Source: a virus
Virus record (IMG/VR): IMGVR_UViG_3300045978_000161
Location: 1 to 58,222 of that record
DNA: 58,222 bases
Strand: one strand, 5' to 3'
Shown here: positions 57,346 to 58,222 of the stretch, piece after piece
How positions within the stretch are numbered: position 1 is the first letter of the stretch
Layout: each line of letters begins with the position of its first letter
Translations under genes and position numbers: made by a program
The notes under the pieces: generated by a model
Seen by the model: the letters and a program-made list of their open reading frames with translations, nothing else
Database searches by the model: none
What the model was told of the DNA's origin: nothing

Positions 57346-58142
57346 CACGCCACCGCCGGCGGCGCGGCCGCGGCCGCGTTCAACTTCGCCAGGAGCACCG
57401 TGGCGCGGATCGCGCGGCCGATGCCCATCTTCGCGCGACGCTTCACGGGCGTGAGGCCGAGCTTGTCGATCAGGACGTTCCACTCGTGCGTGGTCTGCGC
57501 GCACACCACGATGAAGTCGTAATGCTCGTGCGGTGCCAGCTCCATTCCCTCGACCACTTTCTCGGTGACCTCCTTGCTGCGCGCGGTGCCGCGCGAGATC
57601 TCGTTGTCCACTTCGGCGAGCAGCTGGCGGAAGAATGCGTTGTCGTCGATCTCCTCATCCTGGTGCTCGAGCAGCGATCGCAGCGCGTCCGCGTCCATGA
57701 TTGCGAGCTCGCCCAACGGGTCGAAGCTGGCGAGCATGAGATCCGCTTCCTGCTCGTTGAGATCGAGCACCAGGCATGGGATCAACTCGTCGCCGGCGAT
57801 GTCCTGCCGCAGATGTCCGTCGAGGATCACCAGGCCCTGCGGTGTCTCGCGCACTGCCACTGCGTCGACCACGCCAATCTTCTCCATCATCGAAGTGAGC
57901 GCGCCGCGCTGCTCGTCGGGATGCTGGCGCCAGTTCTTTTCGTTTTTCAGCAGCTCCGATGCCTTGACCCTGCGCAGCTCTTTCACGCGATCGCGAAAGC
58001 GCGGTGGGATCAGCGGTGCTGCTGACGGTGTGCGTGGTGGTGTCGCCGTGCTGCTGGCGATCTGCTGCTGGCCTGCTGGTGCTGGCGGTGGGTTTGGCGC
58101 TCCAGCTCCCTTCGCTGGCGTGCGACTCTTGCGTGCGGTCAT
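57345..58142 (-). CDS. ParB/Srx domain protein
   Basis: 265 residues from the ATG at 58142 with GGGGAG about 6 bases upstream. After a Pro/Ala-rich leader (1-50), residues 60-150 form the ParB/Srx domain: ELLKNEKNWRQHPDEQ and VILDGHLRQD, the DGHxR loop. ParB/Srx proteins in phages accompany DNA methylase and modification systems. It is the first gene of the operon with the GT-A enzyme. Confidence 0.8.
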   Translation of the reverse strand: MTARKSRTPAKGAGAPNPPPAPAGQQQIASSTATPPRTPSAAPLIPPRFRDRVKELRRVKASELLKNEKNWRQHPDEQRGALTSMMEKIGVVDAVAVRETPQGLVILDGHLRQDIAGDELIPCLVLDLNEQEADLMLASFDPLGELAIMDADALRSLLEHQDEEIDDNAFFRQLLAEVDNEISRGTARSKEVTEKVVEGMELAPHEHYDFIVVCAQTTHEWNVLIDKLGLTPVKRRAKMGIGRAIRATVLLAKLNAAAAAPPAVA

Positions 58143-58210
58143 GACTGCTCCCCAGAATGCGTGACGAAACGAAATGGCGTTTTTTTGCCTGCGGCCCCTC
58201 AAATTGGGGG
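58143..58210. promoter_or_regulatory. Right-end non-coding region
   Basis: No gene. On the minus strand a CCCC-AATTTGA-GGGG hairpin and an A run (CAAAAAAAC) precede the ParB/Srx gene and may belong to its promoter or to the packaging end. No clear boxes. Confidence 0.35.
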
Positions 58211-58222
58211 ATCCGAATTACC
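58211..58222. repeat. Terminal direct repeat, right copy
   Basis: Exact copy of bases 1-12 (ATCCGAATTACC). See the left copy for the two readings. Confidence 0.7.

Noticed and set aside
1-58222. tRNA genes
   Set aside because: No cloverleaf-like stretch with a TTCGA arm and CCA-compatible acceptor was recognised on reading. A dedicated scan was not possible.
1-58222. CRISPR array or integrase/attachment site
   Set aside because: No regular direct repeats with spacers and no tyrosine or serine recombinase motif were seen; the duplicated leader elements are only two and 3 kb apart.

Overview
The window is a complete or near-complete genome of a tailed double-stranded DNA phage with a long non-contractile tail (siphovirus). 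The same 12 bases (ATCCGAATTACC) occur at both ends, so it is a circularly closed assembly or a molecule with 12-base cohesive ends, about 58.21 kb unique. The DNA is GC-rich and packed with genes that overlap by ATGA, GTGA or TGATG. A strong Shine-Dalgarno of the form CCCAGGAGGGC recurs. The head module is lambda-like: GpA and Nu1 terminase, lambda-type portal, S49 protease with a nested scaffold, GpE-type capsid and GpD-type decoration protein. The tail has a frameshifted G/GT chaperone pair and a lambda-type tape measure. There is no integrase, so a lytic life style is likely. The host should be a GC-rich Gram-negative bacterium (a lipoprotein, a muramidase endolysin and CsrA are encoded), but its genus cannot be read from the sequence.

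Layout: 196-6677 (minus) holds small envelope and zinc-binding proteins, a VRR-NUC nuclease and a YdaS/Cro-like regulator. 6829-19078 (plus) is an early operon: many small Cys-rich proteins, an ASCH protein, a YkgJ-like protein, a Gp37/Gp68 (DUF5131) protein, a HerA-like ATPase, a large ParB-like protein and two CsrA-family proteins. 19127-19782 (minus) is a two-gene envelope islet with a lipoprotein. 20006-25837 (plus) is a second early block (RadC/JAB, DUF3560, DUF6011, small HTH). 25838-51692 (minus) is the late operon in order of transcription: terminase, portal, protease, decoration, capsid, connector, a five-gene glycosyltransferase/methyltransferase cassette, tail tube, chaperones, tape measure, tail tip, endolysin, holin. 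51829-54920 (plus) carries a sliding-clamp-like protein, a protein like the RarA C-terminal domain and an ArdB/KlcA antirestriction protein. 54944-58142 (minus) carries a ParB/Srx protein and a GT-A glycosyltransferase resembling TET-associated glycosyltransferases.

Three themes stand out. (1) Replication: a beta-clamp-like protein and a RarA-like helical domain are encoded, but no polymerase, primase, helicase or ligase is recognisable, so the phage probably takes over the host replisome. (2) Modification and defence evasion: two separate clusters combine ParB/Srx domains with glycosyltransferases or methyltransferases, alongside ArdB and RadC. (3) Post-transcriptional control: two CsrA proteins, one with a 42-residue insertion, in a genome where an almost invariant AGGAGG leader, often behind a CCGGCC hairpin, precedes operons.
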